NCBI RefSeq assembly: GCF_018130695.1
Contig: NZ_JAFCJX010000018.1
Coordinates: 1-64,000, forward strand
Source: Bradyrhizobium jicamae
GTDB taxonomy: Bacteria; Pseudomonadota; Alphaproteobacteria; Rhizobiales; Xanthobacteraceae
Reading direction: 5' to 3'
Length of the DNA: 64,000 nucleotides
A program made the position numbers and the translations under genes. Shown here one piece after another: positions 52,867-61,934 of this stretch (position 1 is its first letter; each line of letters opens with the position of its first letter). The notes beneath the pieces were generated by a model. The model had not been told where the DNA came from. It was given only the letters and a program-made list of their open reading frames with translations, and did no database searches.

Positions 52867-53049
52867 TCACGCGGGCTCGGGCGCCGCCGGCGGCAGCTCG
52901 CCGTCCAGCCAGTCCTGCTCTGTGGCGAGTGCGCGCCAGGCCGCCTCCATGCGCTTGTATCTGTTGAAGCTGGGCTCGTCGGGCGCGCGCTCGGCGAGCT
53001 GCGCGCAATTGGCCGCGTTCTCCAGGAAATGTTGCGACTGCTTCATCAT
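52867..53049 (-). CDS. 60-aa conserved hypothetical protein
   Basis: A 60-residue helical protein, start MMKQSQHFLENAANCAQLAE, ending in a Pro/Ala-rich tail. The phrases ENAANCAQLAE and RMEAAWRALATEQDWLDG are ones I recall from many small Bradyrhizobium proteins of unknown function. I chose the ATG at 53049 (or 53046), which follows AGGAGG with 8-base spacing, over an upstream ATG at 53085. No signal peptide. Probably a small regulatory or stress-related protein, but nothing shows this directly. Confidence 0.65.
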   Translation of the reverse strand: MMKQSQHFLENAANCAQLAERAPDEPSFNRYKRMEAAWRALATEQDWLDGELPPAAPEPA

Positions 53050-53178
53050 GAGATCGTCCTCCTGTGAGAGGACGTGGGACAGCATTTGCGGCTATTCAAC
53101 ACGGGGAACATGAGCATTTCGCCACTGACGTGAATGGTCATTCACGCAAGTTCCATTCGCTTCCAAGCCGATGAGCGC

Positions 53179-53214
53179 AAAGGTCCGTCGTGAGAACGCT
53201 CGCGGCGGACCTTT
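53179..53214. terminator. Terminator hairpin after GntR gene
   Basis: AAAGGTCCG (53179-53187) pairs perfectly with CGGACCTTT (53206-53214) across an 18-base loop that can itself pair partly. On the minus strand it lies just beyond the GntR stop codon. The A/T ends of the stem resemble a bidirectional intrinsic terminator. Confidence 0.6.
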
Positions 53215-53220
53215 CGTTTC

Positions 53221-53931
53221 TCAGCGCGCGGTCTGCTTCAGCTCGGGAAAGATCGTCTCATCCGGCAGGATGATTTCGGCCGTCTGCTGGTAATGCCGGG
53301 TCAGCAGCTGCACGGCGAGATCGGCATCGCCGCTCAGCACGGCCTCGACGATCGCGGCATGCTCGTCGCCGATGTGGCGCGACGGAAAGGCCTTTCGGAT
53401 CGAGAGCCGACGATAGCGGTAGAGCTGGTCGGCGAGCTGGCCGCAGAACGCGATCAGCGACTGCGAGGCGCAATTGCCGATCAGCGTGTGATGATAGATG
53501 CGGTGCAGCTTCTCCCATTCCGGATTGTTCGCGAACTCGGTCGCGCTCAGCGAACGCGGCACGCGGCTGAGCCGATGCTGCGCCAGCACCAGCTGCTCCT
53601 CCCATTGCGGCGTCGCTGCCGCCATCGACTCGCGCAGCGCCAGGCCCTCGACCCAACAGCGCGTCTTGGTCAGCTCGGCGAGCTCGGCGCGGCTGATGTC
53701 CTTGACATAGAAGCCGCGCTGCTCGTGGACCTCGACGAGGCCGTCGGCGGTGAGGCGGTTGAGCGCCTCGCGTAGGGGGGTCTGGCCGGTCTGATAGGTC
53801 TCCATCAGGAAGCGCATCTGCAGCTTGCGCGACGGGGCGAGCCGCCCGGACAAGAGATCCTCGCGCAGGAGGTCGTAGACATGACTCGCCTGGGTCGATG
53901 GGGCCGGCGAGGGCGCCGTGATCACGTCCAC
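53221..53931 (-). CDS. GntR/FCD family regulator of aromatic cluster
   Basis: A 236-residue regulator with the standard single winged helix (LREDLLSGRLAPSRKLQMRF, TGQTPLREALNRLTADGLV, residues about 21-75) and a FCD domain (CWVEGLALRESMA, KLHRIYHHTLIGNC, GDEHAAIVEAVLSGDADLAV, LLTRHY) with the expected metal-type histidines. It starts with GTG at 53931 after AGGAG. It is divergent from the ring-cleavage genes and probably represses them until an aromatic acid is present. A 14-bp palindrome and other AT-rich DNA lie between them. Confidence 0.87.
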   Translation of the reverse strand: MDVITAPSPAPSTQASHVYDLLREDLLSGRLAPSRKLQMRFLMETYQTGQTPLREALNRLTADGLVEVHEQRGFYVKDISRAELAELTKTRCWVEGLALRESMAAATPQWEEQLVLAQHRLSRVPRSLSATEFANNPEWEKLHRIYHHTLIGNCASQSLIAFCGQLADQLYRYRRLSIRKAFPSRHIGDEHAAIVEAVLSGDADLAVQLLTRHYQQTAEIILPDETIFPELKQTAR

Positions 53932-54004
53932 TAGAAGGGTCTCCTGATGTCCAGCCCGGGCGGGCCGCGACTCAGTATCATATACATCTGGCCGCCGGGC
54001 GATA

Positions 54005-54018
54005 AAATTTATAAATTT
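54005..54018. promoter_or_regulatory. Palindrome in divergent promoter of aromatic cluster
   Basis: AAATTTATAAATTT is a perfect 14-bp palindrome in a sharply AT-rich island (about 54000-54050) of otherwise GC-rich DNA, between the GntR gene and the dioxygenase gene. A second candidate, TATCATATACAT, lies at 53977-53988. Either may be the GntR operator; promoters in both directions should lie here. Confidence 0.4.
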
Positions 54019-54129
54019 CTATTGCATTCCTATTTTTGTGTAATAAAACGCCTCGGTCGCCTCCCAAAGGCGCCGCGATCAACAATGACCATTTGTCGCC
54101 CGCCGGCCTTGGCGGGGGAGGACTCGTTC

Positions 54130-55023
54130 ATGCCCCGCTTTCCCGTGACGGCGCTGCGCAGTGTCGACCTCGGCACGCCTGACATCGACGTCTCCGCAAA
54201 ATTCTATTGCGACGTCTGGGGGCTCGAGCGCGTCGCGGAAGTGGCCGGCGTCATCTATCTGCGCGCCAGCGGCAGCGATCACCACGTCGTCGCGCTGCAT
54301 CGGAGCGCGACGACCGAGCTGCGCTCGGTGACGTTTCGCGTCGCATCATCAGATGATTTTGAATCCATCGCAGCGAATGCGCGTGCGGAAGGCGCGCAGC
54401 TGATTTCTGCACCTGCGCCCAACGACGCACCCGATGGCGGTACGGTGATGGTGCTGCGCGGCCCGGAAGGCGGGGTGCTGCGCTTCGTCCATGGCGATGC
54501 CACGCACGCGCCGAAACCGCGCGGCGACCGGCCGGAGCGGCTCGCCCATGTCAATCTCAACAGTACCGATGTCGATCGCTCCGCGCGCTTCTACGAGAAG
54601 GCGCTCGGCTTCCATCTCACCGACCGGTCGAAGATCATGGCCTTCGTCCGCTGCAACAGCGATCACCATGCGGTCGTCATCGCCGAGGCCAAGGTCAACG
54701 GCCTCAACCACGTCGCCTTCCTGCTGCCGAGCCTGGAGTCGGTGATGCGCGGTTCGGGACGGATGATCGATGCCGGATTCCCGATCGCCTGGGGCGTCGG
54801 CCGTCACGGCCCCGGCGACAATGTGTTCTCCTACTTCATCGATCCTGTCGGGACCGTGATCGAGTACACGGCCGAGGTGCTGCAGGTCGACGACGCTTAC
54901 GTGTTTCGCGGGCCTCATCAATGGGTCTGGCCGCCCGGCCGCACCGATCAATGGGGCATCGCCCCGCCCAAGGCCGAGCACGTCAAGGCTGCGCAGCTCG
55001 CGGTCGGCTACGCCGCGGCCTGA
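54130..55023 (+). CDS. Extradiol ring-cleavage dioxygenase (two VOC domains)
   Basis: A 298-residue type I extradiol dioxygenase with two VOC domains. The N-terminal one starts TALRSVDLGTPDIDVSAKFY; the catalytic C-terminal one starts RLAHVNLNSTDVDRSARFYE. Iron ligands expected are His in LAHVNL, His in GLNHVAF and Glu in TVIEYTAEV. It should open a catechol-type ring next to the hydroxyl groups. The ATG at 54130 follows GGGGGAGG. First gene of the ring-degradation operon, 20 bases before the hydroxylase gene. Confidence 0.87.
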   Translation: MPRFPVTALRSVDLGTPDIDVSAKFYCDVWGLERVAEVAGVIYLRASGSDHHVVALHRSATTELRSVTFRVASSDDFESIAANARAEGAQLISAPAPNDAPDGGTVMVLRGPEGGVLRFVHGDATHAPKPRGDRPERLAHVNLNSTDVDRSARFYEKALGFHLTDRSKIMAFVRCNSDHHAVVIAEAKVNGLNHVAFLLPSLESVMRGSGRMIDAGFPIAWGVGRHGPGDNVFSYFIDPVGTVIEYTAEVLQVDDAYVFRGPHQWVWPPGRTDQWGIAPPKAEHVKAAQLAVGYAAA

Positions 55024-55043
55024 TCTTTCAAAGCCATGACGGA

Positions 55044-56615
55044 GTGAGCGAGTTGGCGACGCGCAGTGCGAACGAATATCAGGTCGTCGTGGTGGGATTT
55101 GGTCCCTCCGGCGCGGTCGCCGCCAATCTGCTCGGCGCGCACGGCATCCGCACGCTGGCCGTCGATCGCGACCGCAGCGTCTACGACAAGCCGCGCGCGA
55201 TCGCGCTGGATCATGAGATCTTTCGGCTGCTCGATAACCTCGGCGTCGCCGAAAGGCTGCGGCCCTACATCGCGCCATTCCCGGCCTCCGAGCACTTTGG
55301 CGCGCAAGGACAATTGATCCGTCGCATCGATATGGTCAGCGAGCCATATCCACTCGGCTACACGCCGACCATGGTGTTCACCCAGCCGCCGGTGGAAGAA
55401 ATCTTGCGCGACCATGCGCGCGCTCAGGCATCGGTAACTGTCGAACTCGGGACCGAGCTGCGGCAGCTCAGCCAAACGAAAGACGGCGTGACGCTCGAAC
55501 TGCAGGGCGATGACGGAACGACGCGCAGTGTCACCGCGGATTACGTCATCGCTTGCGACGGCGCCTCGAGCGGCGTTCGGCGGCAGCTCGGCATCGGTTT
55601 CGACGATCTCGTGTTCGACGAGCCCTGGCTCGTCGTCGATCTCATGGTCAATGGTTCAGGCCTTGCGAAATTGCCGAAGACCGCGGCCCAGTTCTGCGAG
55701 CCGGCGCGGCCGACCTCCTACATCGTCGGGCCCGGTCCGCACCGGCGCTTCGAGATCATGCTCTCGCCGGGCGAGGACCCGCGTGCGATGGAGCGGCCTG
55801 AGCAGGTCTGGCGGTTGCTGGCGCGCTGGCTGACGCCTGAGGACGCAACGCTGTGGCGCGCCGCGAGCTACCGTTTCCATGCGCTGGTGGCCGAGACATG
55901 GCGCGACGGCCGCATCTTCCTCGCCGGCGATGCCGCGCATCAGCAGCCGCCCTTCATCGGCCAGGGCATGTGCCAAGGCATTCGCGACGTCGCCAATCTC
56001 GCCTGGAAGCTGGAGCAGGTGCTGCGTGGCCAATCGAGCGATGCGCTGCTCGACACTTACCAGGACGAGCGCAGCGCCCATGTGCGCGAGCTGACGGGCC
56101 GCATCAAGGCGATTGGCCACGTGATCTGCGAACGCGATCCCGATGCTGCCGCCGCGCGCGATGCGCGCATCCTCGCCGAAGGCGGCGGCACGCCGCGCAC
56201 CATCACACGACAGGAGATCGTGCCGCCGCTGGCGCACGGCCTGCTCGCCACGGCTGCGCATGCGGCGAACGGGACGCTGTTTCCGCAGCCCTGGCTGCGC
56301 ACGGAGGCCGGACGGCGGCTGCTCGATTCCGTCTGCGGCACCGGCTGGCGGCTGGTGCTCGCCGCCGACAATGCAATGGCACGCTCGCGCGAGATCGCGG
56401 CGCAAGCGGGTGAGCTCGGCCTGCGCGTGATCCGCATCGCCTCGGGCGATGCCGCAGATGCGGTCCGCGAGGACGACGGCGTGGTGACGAACTGGTTCGG
56501 CAAGCACGGCTGCGCGGCCGCGATCGTGCGTCCCGACCATTACGTCTACGGCGTTGCCGACGATGCAACGTCGCTCGCGGCGATGCTGTCGGACCTCAAG
56601 GCGCGGCTGAGCTGA
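55044..56615 (+). CDS. FAD-dependent aromatic hydroxylase (MhpA-like)
   Basis: A 523-residue flavoprotein monooxygenase. Seen are the dinucleotide loop VVVVGFGPSGAVAANLLG, the DG motif YVIACDGASSGVRRQLG and the GD motif IFLAGDAAHQQPPFIGQGM, with a thioredoxin-like C-terminal region as in MhpA/PheA. It should hydroxylate a phenolic acid to the catechol cleaved by the dioxygenase upstream. The start is uncertain: GTG at 55044, or TTG at 55053 with GGAG better spaced. No ATG gives a sensible N-terminus. Confidence 0.87.
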   Translation: MSELATRSANEYQVVVVGFGPSGAVAANLLGAHGIRTLAVDRDRSVYDKPRAIALDHEIFRLLDNLGVAERLRPYIAPFPASEHFGAQGQLIRRIDMVSEPYPLGYTPTMVFTQPPVEEILRDHARAQASVTVELGTELRQLSQTKDGVTLELQGDDGTTRSVTADYVIACDGASSGVRRQLGIGFDDLVFDEPWLVVDLMVNGSGLAKLPKTAAQFCEPARPTSYIVGPGPHRRFEIMLSPGEDPRAMERPEQVWRLLARWLTPEDATLWRAASYRFHALVAETWRDGRIFLAGDAAHQQPPFIGQGMCQGIRDVANLAWKLEQVLRGQSSDALLDTYQDERSAHVRELTGRIKAIGHVICERDPDAAAARDARILAEGGGTPRTITRQEIVPPLAHGLLATAAHAANGTLFPQPWLRTEAGRRLLDSVCGTGWRLVLAADNAMARSREIAAQAGELGLRVIRIASGDAADAVREDDGVVTNWFGKHGCAAAIVRPDHYVYGVADDATSLAAMLSDLKARLS

Positions 56616-56647
56616 AACAACACAATGACAAACATGACGGGGGAAAC

Positions 56648-57967
56648 ATGTCATCACCAGGCCTGACGGCGTCGACGAGCGGACGCGCCATCGCCGTGCT
56701 CATCATGCTGTTTCTGTTCCAGACGCTGAACTTCTTCGACAAGCTGGTGTTCGGCCTCTCGGCGGTGCACATCATGAAGGACCTGTCGCTCAGCCCGAAG
56801 GAGTTCGGCCTGATCGGCAGCAGCTTCTTCCTGCTGTTCTCGCTGTCGGGCATGGCGGTCGGCCTGTTCGTAATCGGACGTGTCCCGGCGAAATGGATCC
56901 TGATGCTGCTCGCCGCGATCTGGTCGGCGACGCAGATCCCGGTGTTCTTCTCCAGCTCAGTGATCACGCTGGTGGTCTGCCGCATCATTCTCGGCGCCGG
57001 CGAGGGGCCGGGCCTGCCGACCGCTTTGCACGCCTGCTACAACTGGTTTCCCGCGGAGAAGCGCAGCGTGCCCAGCGCCGTGGTGCTGCAGGGCATCAGC
57101 GTCGGCCTGCTGGCCGGCGGCCCATTCCTGACCTGGATCATCCTTGGCTACGGCTGGCGCACTGGTTTCCTGGTCTGCGGCCTGCTCGGCCTCGCCTGGA
57201 TGCTGCTGTGGAGCGTGATCGGTGGCGAGGGGCCGTATGCGGCGGCGAACGACAAGCATGATGTGCCGACTGATGCCGCGACCGTGCCGGCGCGCGTGCT
57301 GTGGTGCGATCCGACTGTGATCGGCGTCATCATCATGTCGACCATGTCGTACTGGATCGTCGGCATCTCGGCGACCTGGCTGCCGCCGTTCCTGCAACTC
57401 GGGCTCGGCTACAAGCCGACCGATGTCGGCTGGATCATCTCCGCGATCTACATCTTCCAGTCGCCGCTGCTGCTCGGCGGCTCCTGGCTGACGCAATTCC
57501 TGCAGCGCCAGGGCTGGAGCCTGCGCGCCTGTCTCGGCAATGCGTCGGGCCTGGCGCTCGGCGTTGCCGGCTGTGCGCTGCTGCTCAGCATCGCGACCTC
57601 GGGCGCACTGCAGCTCGCCTGCGTCGCGATCGCCTTCGCCGCGCCCAGCCTGACCACGATCTTCGGCCCGGTCGCACTGGGGGCCATCGCACCGGCCGCG
57701 CAGCGCGGACGGCTGATCGTCGTGATCTATTCCGGCAACGCGGCATCTGCGCTGTTCTCCAATGCGCTGACGGGCTGGATCGTCGGCGAAGCCGGCTCTA
57801 ATGTCGCGCTCGGCTACGCTCACGCCATGACTTTCACCGCCGGCATCCTGATCGTCGGCGCCGTCGCCGCCTTCGCGCTGATCTTCCCGGAGCGGAGCAT
57901 CGCGCGATTTGCGAGGACCGCAACACCGTCACCTTCGGCCGGTATCGTGCCGGCCGCATCGACCTGA
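56648..57967 (+). CDS. MFS transporter, aromatic acid type
   Basis: A 439-residue inner-membrane transporter with 12 membrane segments. The first helix region LFLFQTLNFFDKLVFGLSAV, the loop VVCRIILGAGEGPGLPTALH and a second-half GYKPTDVGWIISAIYIFQSP match the anion:cation symporter group that imports aromatic and sugar acids. It lies 32 bases after the hydroxylase gene and 21 before the hydrolase gene, so it is most likely the uptake system for the aromatic substrate. Confidence 0.88.
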   Translation: MSSPGLTASTSGRAIAVLIMLFLFQTLNFFDKLVFGLSAVHIMKDLSLSPKEFGLIGSSFFLLFSLSGMAVGLFVIGRVPAKWILMLLAAIWSATQIPVFFSSSVITLVVCRIILGAGEGPGLPTALHACYNWFPAEKRSVPSAVVLQGISVGLLAGGPFLTWIILGYGWRTGFLVCGLLGLAWMLLWSVIGGEGPYAAANDKHDVPTDAATVPARVLWCDPTVIGVIIMSTMSYWIVGISATWLPPFLQLGLGYKPTDVGWIISAIYIFQSPLLLGGSWLTQFLQRQGWSLRACLGNASGLALGVAGCALLLSIATSGALQLACVAIAFAAPSLTTIFGPVALGAIAPAAQRGRLIVVIYSGNAASALFSNALTGWIVGEAGSNVALGYAHAMTFTAGILIVGAVAAFALIFPERSIARFARTATPSPSAGIVPAAST

Positions 57968-57988
57968 GCTTTCAACGAGGACCGAGAG

Positions 57989-58837
57989 ATGAACTTCGCA
58001 AGCTTTCAAGTCAACAACGCGGCGTCGTGGGGCCTGGTCGAGGGCGACGAGGTCGCCGATCTCGGCGCGCTGCTGCGCGACCGTTTCCCCGATCTCAAAT
58101 CGGCGATTGCTGCGGACGCGCTGAAGGAGATTGCCGCTTCGGCTGCGAAGGCCAAGCGTCACGCGCTGTCGTCGATCGGCTTCCTGCCCGTCATTCCGAA
58201 CCCCGACAAGATCCTCTGCATCGGCCTGAACTACGAGAACCACCGCAAGGAGACCGGCCGTTCGGAGGTCGAGAACCCGACCGTGTTCGGCCGCTTCGCC
58301 AACAGCCAGACCGGGCATCTCACCAACATCATCCGCCCGCGCGTCTCGACCGATCTCGATTTCGAGGGCGAGCTTGCGATCGTGATCGGCAAGCCCGGCC
58401 GCTACATCCAGAAGGCCGACGCGTTCAGCCATATCGCCGGCTACGCCTGCTACAATGAAGGCAGCGTGCGCGACTTCCAGCGCCACACCCATCAGTTCAC
58501 GCCCGGCAAGAACTTTCCCTCGACCGGCGGCTTCGGTCCGTATCTGGTGACGCCGGACGAAGTCGGCGCCATCGGCAAGCTGCGGCTGCAGACGCGACTG
58601 AACGGCGAAGTGGTGCAGGACACCACCATCGATCAGATGATCTTCGATATTCCGCGCCAGATCGAATATTGCTCGTCCTTCACCCGGCTCGAGCCGGGCG
58701 ATGTGATCGCGACCGGCACGCCCGGCGGCGTCGGTTCGCGGCGCACGCCGCCGCTATGGATGAAGGCGGGCGATGTCGTCGAGGTCGAGATCGACCGCGT
58801 CGGCCTGCTGCGCAACGGCATCGCCGACGAGGCCTGA
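57989..58837 (+). CDS. Fumarylacetoacetate hydrolase family protein
   Basis: A 282-residue FAH-family enzyme. Seen are ILCIGLNYENHRKETGR, the metal ligands Glu-x-Glu in LDFEGELAIVIG and Asp in NEGSVRDFQ, then GFGPYLVTPDEVG and VIATGTPGGVG. The family cleaves or isomerises ring-fission products (for example acylpyruvates or 2-hydroxy-dienedioates). It fits the step after extradiol cleavage. It is coupled to the cytochrome gene by a TGATG overlap. Confidence 0.88.
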   Translation: MNFASFQVNNAASWGLVEGDEVADLGALLRDRFPDLKSAIAADALKEIAASAAKAKRHALSSIGFLPVIPNPDKILCIGLNYENHRKETGRSEVENPTVFGRFANSQTGHLTNIIRPRVSTDLDFEGELAIVIGKPGRYIQKADAFSHIAGYACYNEGSVRDFQRHTHQFTPGKNFPSTGGFGPYLVTPDEVGAIGKLRLQTRLNGEVVQDTTIDQMIFDIPRQIEYCSSFTRLEPGDVIATGTPGGVGSRRTPPLWMKAGDVVEVEIDRVGLLRNGIADEA

Positions 58838-59394
58838 TGTCAGGGGAAGTGCCGGCCGCGTACGATCCGCTGTTGCGCAGGATTCACTGGGCAACAGCGG
58901 TGCTCTTCATCGCGGCGATGCTGATCGGCTGCTACTGCGGTTTCCAGCCGCCGGGCACGTCGCCGCGCCGCGAGCTGCTCGAGGTCCACAAGTCGCTCGG
59001 TGTCACCCTGTTCGCGCTCGCGATCCTGCGCATCCTGGTACGGTCGGCGACATCCGCGCCGCCGGAGCCGCGATCGTTCGGCCGCATCGTGCGTTGGGCA
59101 GCGCGGCTCAATCACTGGGCACTCTATCTCGTGCTGTTGGCCATGCCGGTCACCGGCTACCTGTTCTCGTCGGCCGGCGGCTACTCGCTGAAGTATTTTG
59201 GGCTGTTCAGCTGGCCGCGCCTGTTCGCGGGCGATCAGGCCATCGCGCGGATCGGTGAGGCGACGCACGACACGCTGGCTTACCTGGTCTACGTCGTTGT
59301 CACTTTGCATATCTCTGCCACGCTCTGGCATGCGCTGGTAAAAAAAGACGAGACGCTGGCCCGAATGTGGCCTGCGACCAAAGCGGAACCGTAG
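58837..59394 (+). CDS. Cytochrome b561 family protein
   Basis: A 185-residue inner-membrane diheme cytochrome with four membrane helices. Heme-ligand histidines are in RRIHWATAVLF, LLEVHKSLGV, RLNHWALYL and VVTLHISATLWHAL. Such proteins move electrons between quinol and a periplasmic partner, or quench superoxide. Its start overlaps the hydrolase stop, placing it in the aromatic operon, which is unusual. It may handle electrons or reactive oxygen from the hydroxylase reaction. Confidence 0.87.
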   Translation: MSGEVPAAYDPLLRRIHWATAVLFIAAMLIGCYCGFQPPGTSPRRELLEVHKSLGVTLFALAILRILVRSATSAPPEPRSFGRIVRWAARLNHWALYLVLLAMPVTGYLFSSAGGYSLKYFGLFSWPRLFAGDQAIARIGEATHDTLAYLVYVVVTLHISATLWHALVKKDETLARMWPATKAEP

Positions 59395-59546
59395 TCTCCC
59401 GGAATCCAGTCTGGCGCCGCTTTTGCATAGCCTTGTCACAGGTTGCTGGGGGCGTTTGATTCGCCGTCTGTTCGTCTGCCGTGGGAACGGCAGGCGAGGA
59501 GCGACGTCGGCGCTTCGCAGCGGGAACGACACTGCGGAGACGACAC

Positions 59547-59897
59547 ATGCATGCTCTTGCGCGTGCGGCCGTGCTGCTGGGTGCGTTGGGACTTGCGACG
59601 TCGGCGCTTGCGCGCGACGACGGCCGCTACGCCAACTCACCGCTCAAGCCATGGTTCGAAAGCCTGCACAGCAAATTTGGCCAATGCTGCTCGGACGCCG
59701 ACGGCTACGTCGTGGCCGATCCGGACTGGGAATCGGACAAGGGACAATATCGCGTGTTCATCGACAGCGAGTGGGTCACGGTGCCCGAAGGGGCCGTGAT
59801 CACCGAGCCGAACAAGATCGGACGCACGATGGTGTGGAAGCACTATGTCGACGGGCACCCGCGCGTGCGCTGCTTCATGCCGGGCAGCATGACGTAG
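59547..59897 (+). CDS. Exported small hypothetical protein
   Basis: A 116-residue protein with a signal peptide (MHALARAAVLLGALGLATSA, cleavage near ALA|RD). The mature domain has paired cysteines (GQCCSDADG) and a C-terminal Cys (RVRCFMPG), with DWESDKGQYRVFIDSEWV and VITEPNKIGRTMVW. I recall similar small secreted proteins across Bradyrhizobium and Rhodopseudomonas. The ATG at 59547 was chosen because it begins the signal sequence; an upstream frame is arginine-rich. Function unknown. Confidence 0.72.
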   Translation: MHALARAAVLLGALGLATSALARDDGRYANSPLKPWFESLHSKFGQCCSDADGYVVADPDWESDKGQYRVFIDSEWVTVPEGAVITEPNKIGRTMVWKHYVDGHPRVRCFMPGSMT

Positions 59898-59915
59898 CGA
59901 CTGCACTCAGCGCGA

Positions 59916-59935
59916 CGCCGCCCTTGAAGGCGGCG
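59916..59935. terminator. Hairpin between convergent small genes
   Basis: CGCCGCC (59916-59922), loop CTTGAA, GGCGGCG (59929-59935). A perfect 7-bp GC stem between two convergent exported-protein genes. No T-run, but the position fits a shared transcription end. Confidence 0.45.
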
Positions 59936-59966
59936 CTCGATCTGTGTTCGTCGAAGGAATATCGCT

Positions 59967-60227
59967 TCAGCGAGTCGTATTCGCTTCAGCAAAGCGCTGG
60001 CGATGCGGCGTCAGCACGGCGATCTGCGCTGGCGACGCAGGCATGTCAGCAATCGTCTGGGTCACCATCGGCGTCTGCTCCTGGACGCCGGCGGCGCCAA
60101 GCAGCTGCACCTGGGTCGGCGAGATCGGGAACGACTTCACTTCGTAGCTCGGCAATTCGCCGGCAAAGGCGCTGGCGCCGCTCGCAATCACGAAACCGGC
60201 CGCAGCAATCGACAAAAGAATCCGCAT
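59967..60227 (-). CDS. Exported 86-aa hypothetical protein
   Basis: An 86-residue protein with a signal peptide (MRILLSIAAAGFVIASGASA, cleavage near AFA|GE). The mature part is short and unstructured-looking: PSYEVKSFPISPTQVQLLG, then a Pro/Gln/Thr-rich stretch ending PHRQRFAEANTTR. The ATG at 60227 follows AGGAGATTG. I recall small exported proteins with this SFPISPTQVQLLG phrase in Bradyrhizobium. Function unknown. Confidence 0.7.
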   Translation of the reverse strand: MRILLSIAAAGFVIASGASAFAGELPSYEVKSFPISPTQVQLLGAAGVQEQTPMVTQTIADMPASPAQIAVLTPHRQRFAEANTTR

Positions 60228-60368
60228 CTCAATCTCCTGAAAGGCATGAACTGCGGGTTTGTCGCGGAGAGGTCGAAATAGGTTCTGACGAAAAATGCGA
60301 TTATTTCGCGCTTTTGGAATGCCTAAAAGCGTGCATTTCGACATGTAACATTGCGTGAGGCTTGCGCC

Positions 60369-61910
60369 TCAGGTCACCGGCGCCGGATTGAACAGCGTGA
60401 GATCGTTGTGGATGCCCCAACGATCCGACCACGGCTTTGTTTTTCCGCTTGCCACGTCGAGGATCAGGCGGAACAGGTCCCAGCCGGTCTCCTCGATGGT
60501 CTTCTCGCCGGTCGCGATGCAGCCGGCGTCGAAATCGATCAGGTCCTTCCAGCGTCGCGCCAGCTCGCTGCGGGTCGCGACCTTAATCACGGGTGCGGCG
60601 GCGAGACCATAGGGCGTGCCGCGGCCGGTGGTGAACACCTGCAGCGTCATGCCGGAGGCAAGCTGCAGTGTACCGCAGATGAAATCCGATGCAGGCGTTG
60701 CCGCAAACAGCATGCCCTTCTGCCGTGCCTTCTCGCCGGGCGACAGCACGCCGTGGATCGGGCCCGAGCCGGACTTCACGATCGAGCCGAGAGATTTCTC
60801 GACGATGTTGGCAAGCCCGCCCTTCTTGTTGCCCGGCGTGGTGTTGGCGCTGCGATCGGCGCCGCCGCGGGCCAGATAAGCATCATACCAGGACATCTCG
60901 CGCACCAGCGCGCGGCCGACATCCTCGTTGACCGCGCGGCGCGTCAAGAGCTGGATCGCGTCGCGCACTTCGGTGACCTCAGAGAACATCACGGTGGCGC
61001 CGGCGCGCACCAGCAGATCTGCCGCGAAGCCGACCGCGGGATTGGCGGTGACGCCGGAGAACGCATCGCTGCCGCCGCATTGCAGGCCGATCACCAGATC
61101 GGATGCCGGGCAGGTCTCGCGCGTGCGGGCGTTGAGCACCTTCAGCCGCGCATCGGCCTGGGTCATGATCGCCTCGACGATCGCACCAAAGCCGTCGAAG
61201 GCCTCGTCCTGCATGCGGACGATGGCGTTGTCGACGCCTTCGGGCACCAGACGCTCCGGCGCGAGCTTCTCGCAGCCGAGGCCGACCACCAGAATCTCGC
61301 CGCCGAAATTGGGATTGAGCGCGAGGTTTTGCAGCGTGCGGATCGGCACGACCGCGTCGGGTGCCGTGATGGCGACGCCGCAGCCATAGGCGTGGGTCAG
61401 CGGCACGACGTCGTCGACATTGGGATATTTGGGCAACAGCTCATTGCGGATGCGCTTGACCGCGAACTCCATCGTGCCCTTGACACATTGCACGGAGGAG
61501 GAGATGCCGAGGATGTTCTTGGTGCCGACTGAGCCGTCGCTGTTGCGAAAGCCTTCGAAAGTAAAGCCTTCGAGCGGCAGCAGCGCGGGCGGAACGGCCG
61601 TTGATATCTCGAGCTTGTCGAGCGCCGGTGCTTCCGGCATGCGGATGCGGGCTTCATCGACCCATTCGCCGGCCTGGATCGGCGACAGCGCAGTGCCGAT
61701 CACCTCGCCATAGCGCACGATCGGCGCGCCTTCGGCGATGTCCTCCAGCGCGGTCTTGTGGCCCTGCGGCACGAAGGCGCGGAGCGTCAGGCCATTGGCA
61801 AAGCGCGAGCCCGCCGGCAGGCCGAAATCATTGACCACGATCGCGACATTGTCGCGCGCGTTGAGCTTGATGAAGCGAGGCTGCTCTTTTGCTGCGATGT
61901 CCTGGTCCAT
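60369..61910 (-). CDS. garD: Galactarate dehydratase (GarD/UxaA family)
   Basis: A 513-residue dehydratase converting D-galactarate to 5-keto-4-deoxyglucarate. The N-terminal SAF domain (residues about 15-85) is followed by FRNSDGSVGTKNILGISSSV, PLTHAYGCGVAI, the LVIGLQCGGSDAFSG region and the C-terminal TTGRGTPYGLAAAPVIKVAT with LIDFDAGCIATGE. This arrangement matches GarD more than altronate dehydratase. The start follows AGGAAAG. It is the last of three leftward genes of hexaric-acid breakdown, separated from the dehydrogenase gene by a dispersed repeat. Confidence 0.85.
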   Translation of the reverse strand: MDQDIAAKEQPRFIKLNARDNVAIVVNDFGLPAGSRFANGLTLRAFVPQGHKTALEDIAEGAPIVRYGEVIGTALSPIQAGEWVDEARIRMPEAPALDKLEISTAVPPALLPLEGFTFEGFRNSDGSVGTKNILGISSSVQCVKGTMEFAVKRIRNELLPKYPNVDDVVPLTHAYGCGVAITAPDAVVPIRTLQNLALNPNFGGEILVVGLGCEKLAPERLVPEGVDNAIVRMQDEAFDGFGAIVEAIMTQADARLKVLNARTRETCPASDLVIGLQCGGSDAFSGVTANPAVGFAADLLVRAGATVMFSEVTEVRDAIQLLTRRAVNEDVGRALVREMSWYDAYLARGGADRSANTTPGNKKGGLANIVEKSLGSIVKSGSGPIHGVLSPGEKARQKGMLFAATPASDFICGTLQLASGMTLQVFTTGRGTPYGLAAAPVIKVATRSELARRWKDLIDFDAGCIATGEKTIEETGWDLFRLILDVASGKTKPWSDRWGIHNDLTLFNPAPVT

Positions 61911-61934
61911 GCGCTTTCCTCAAGAACGGAATTG

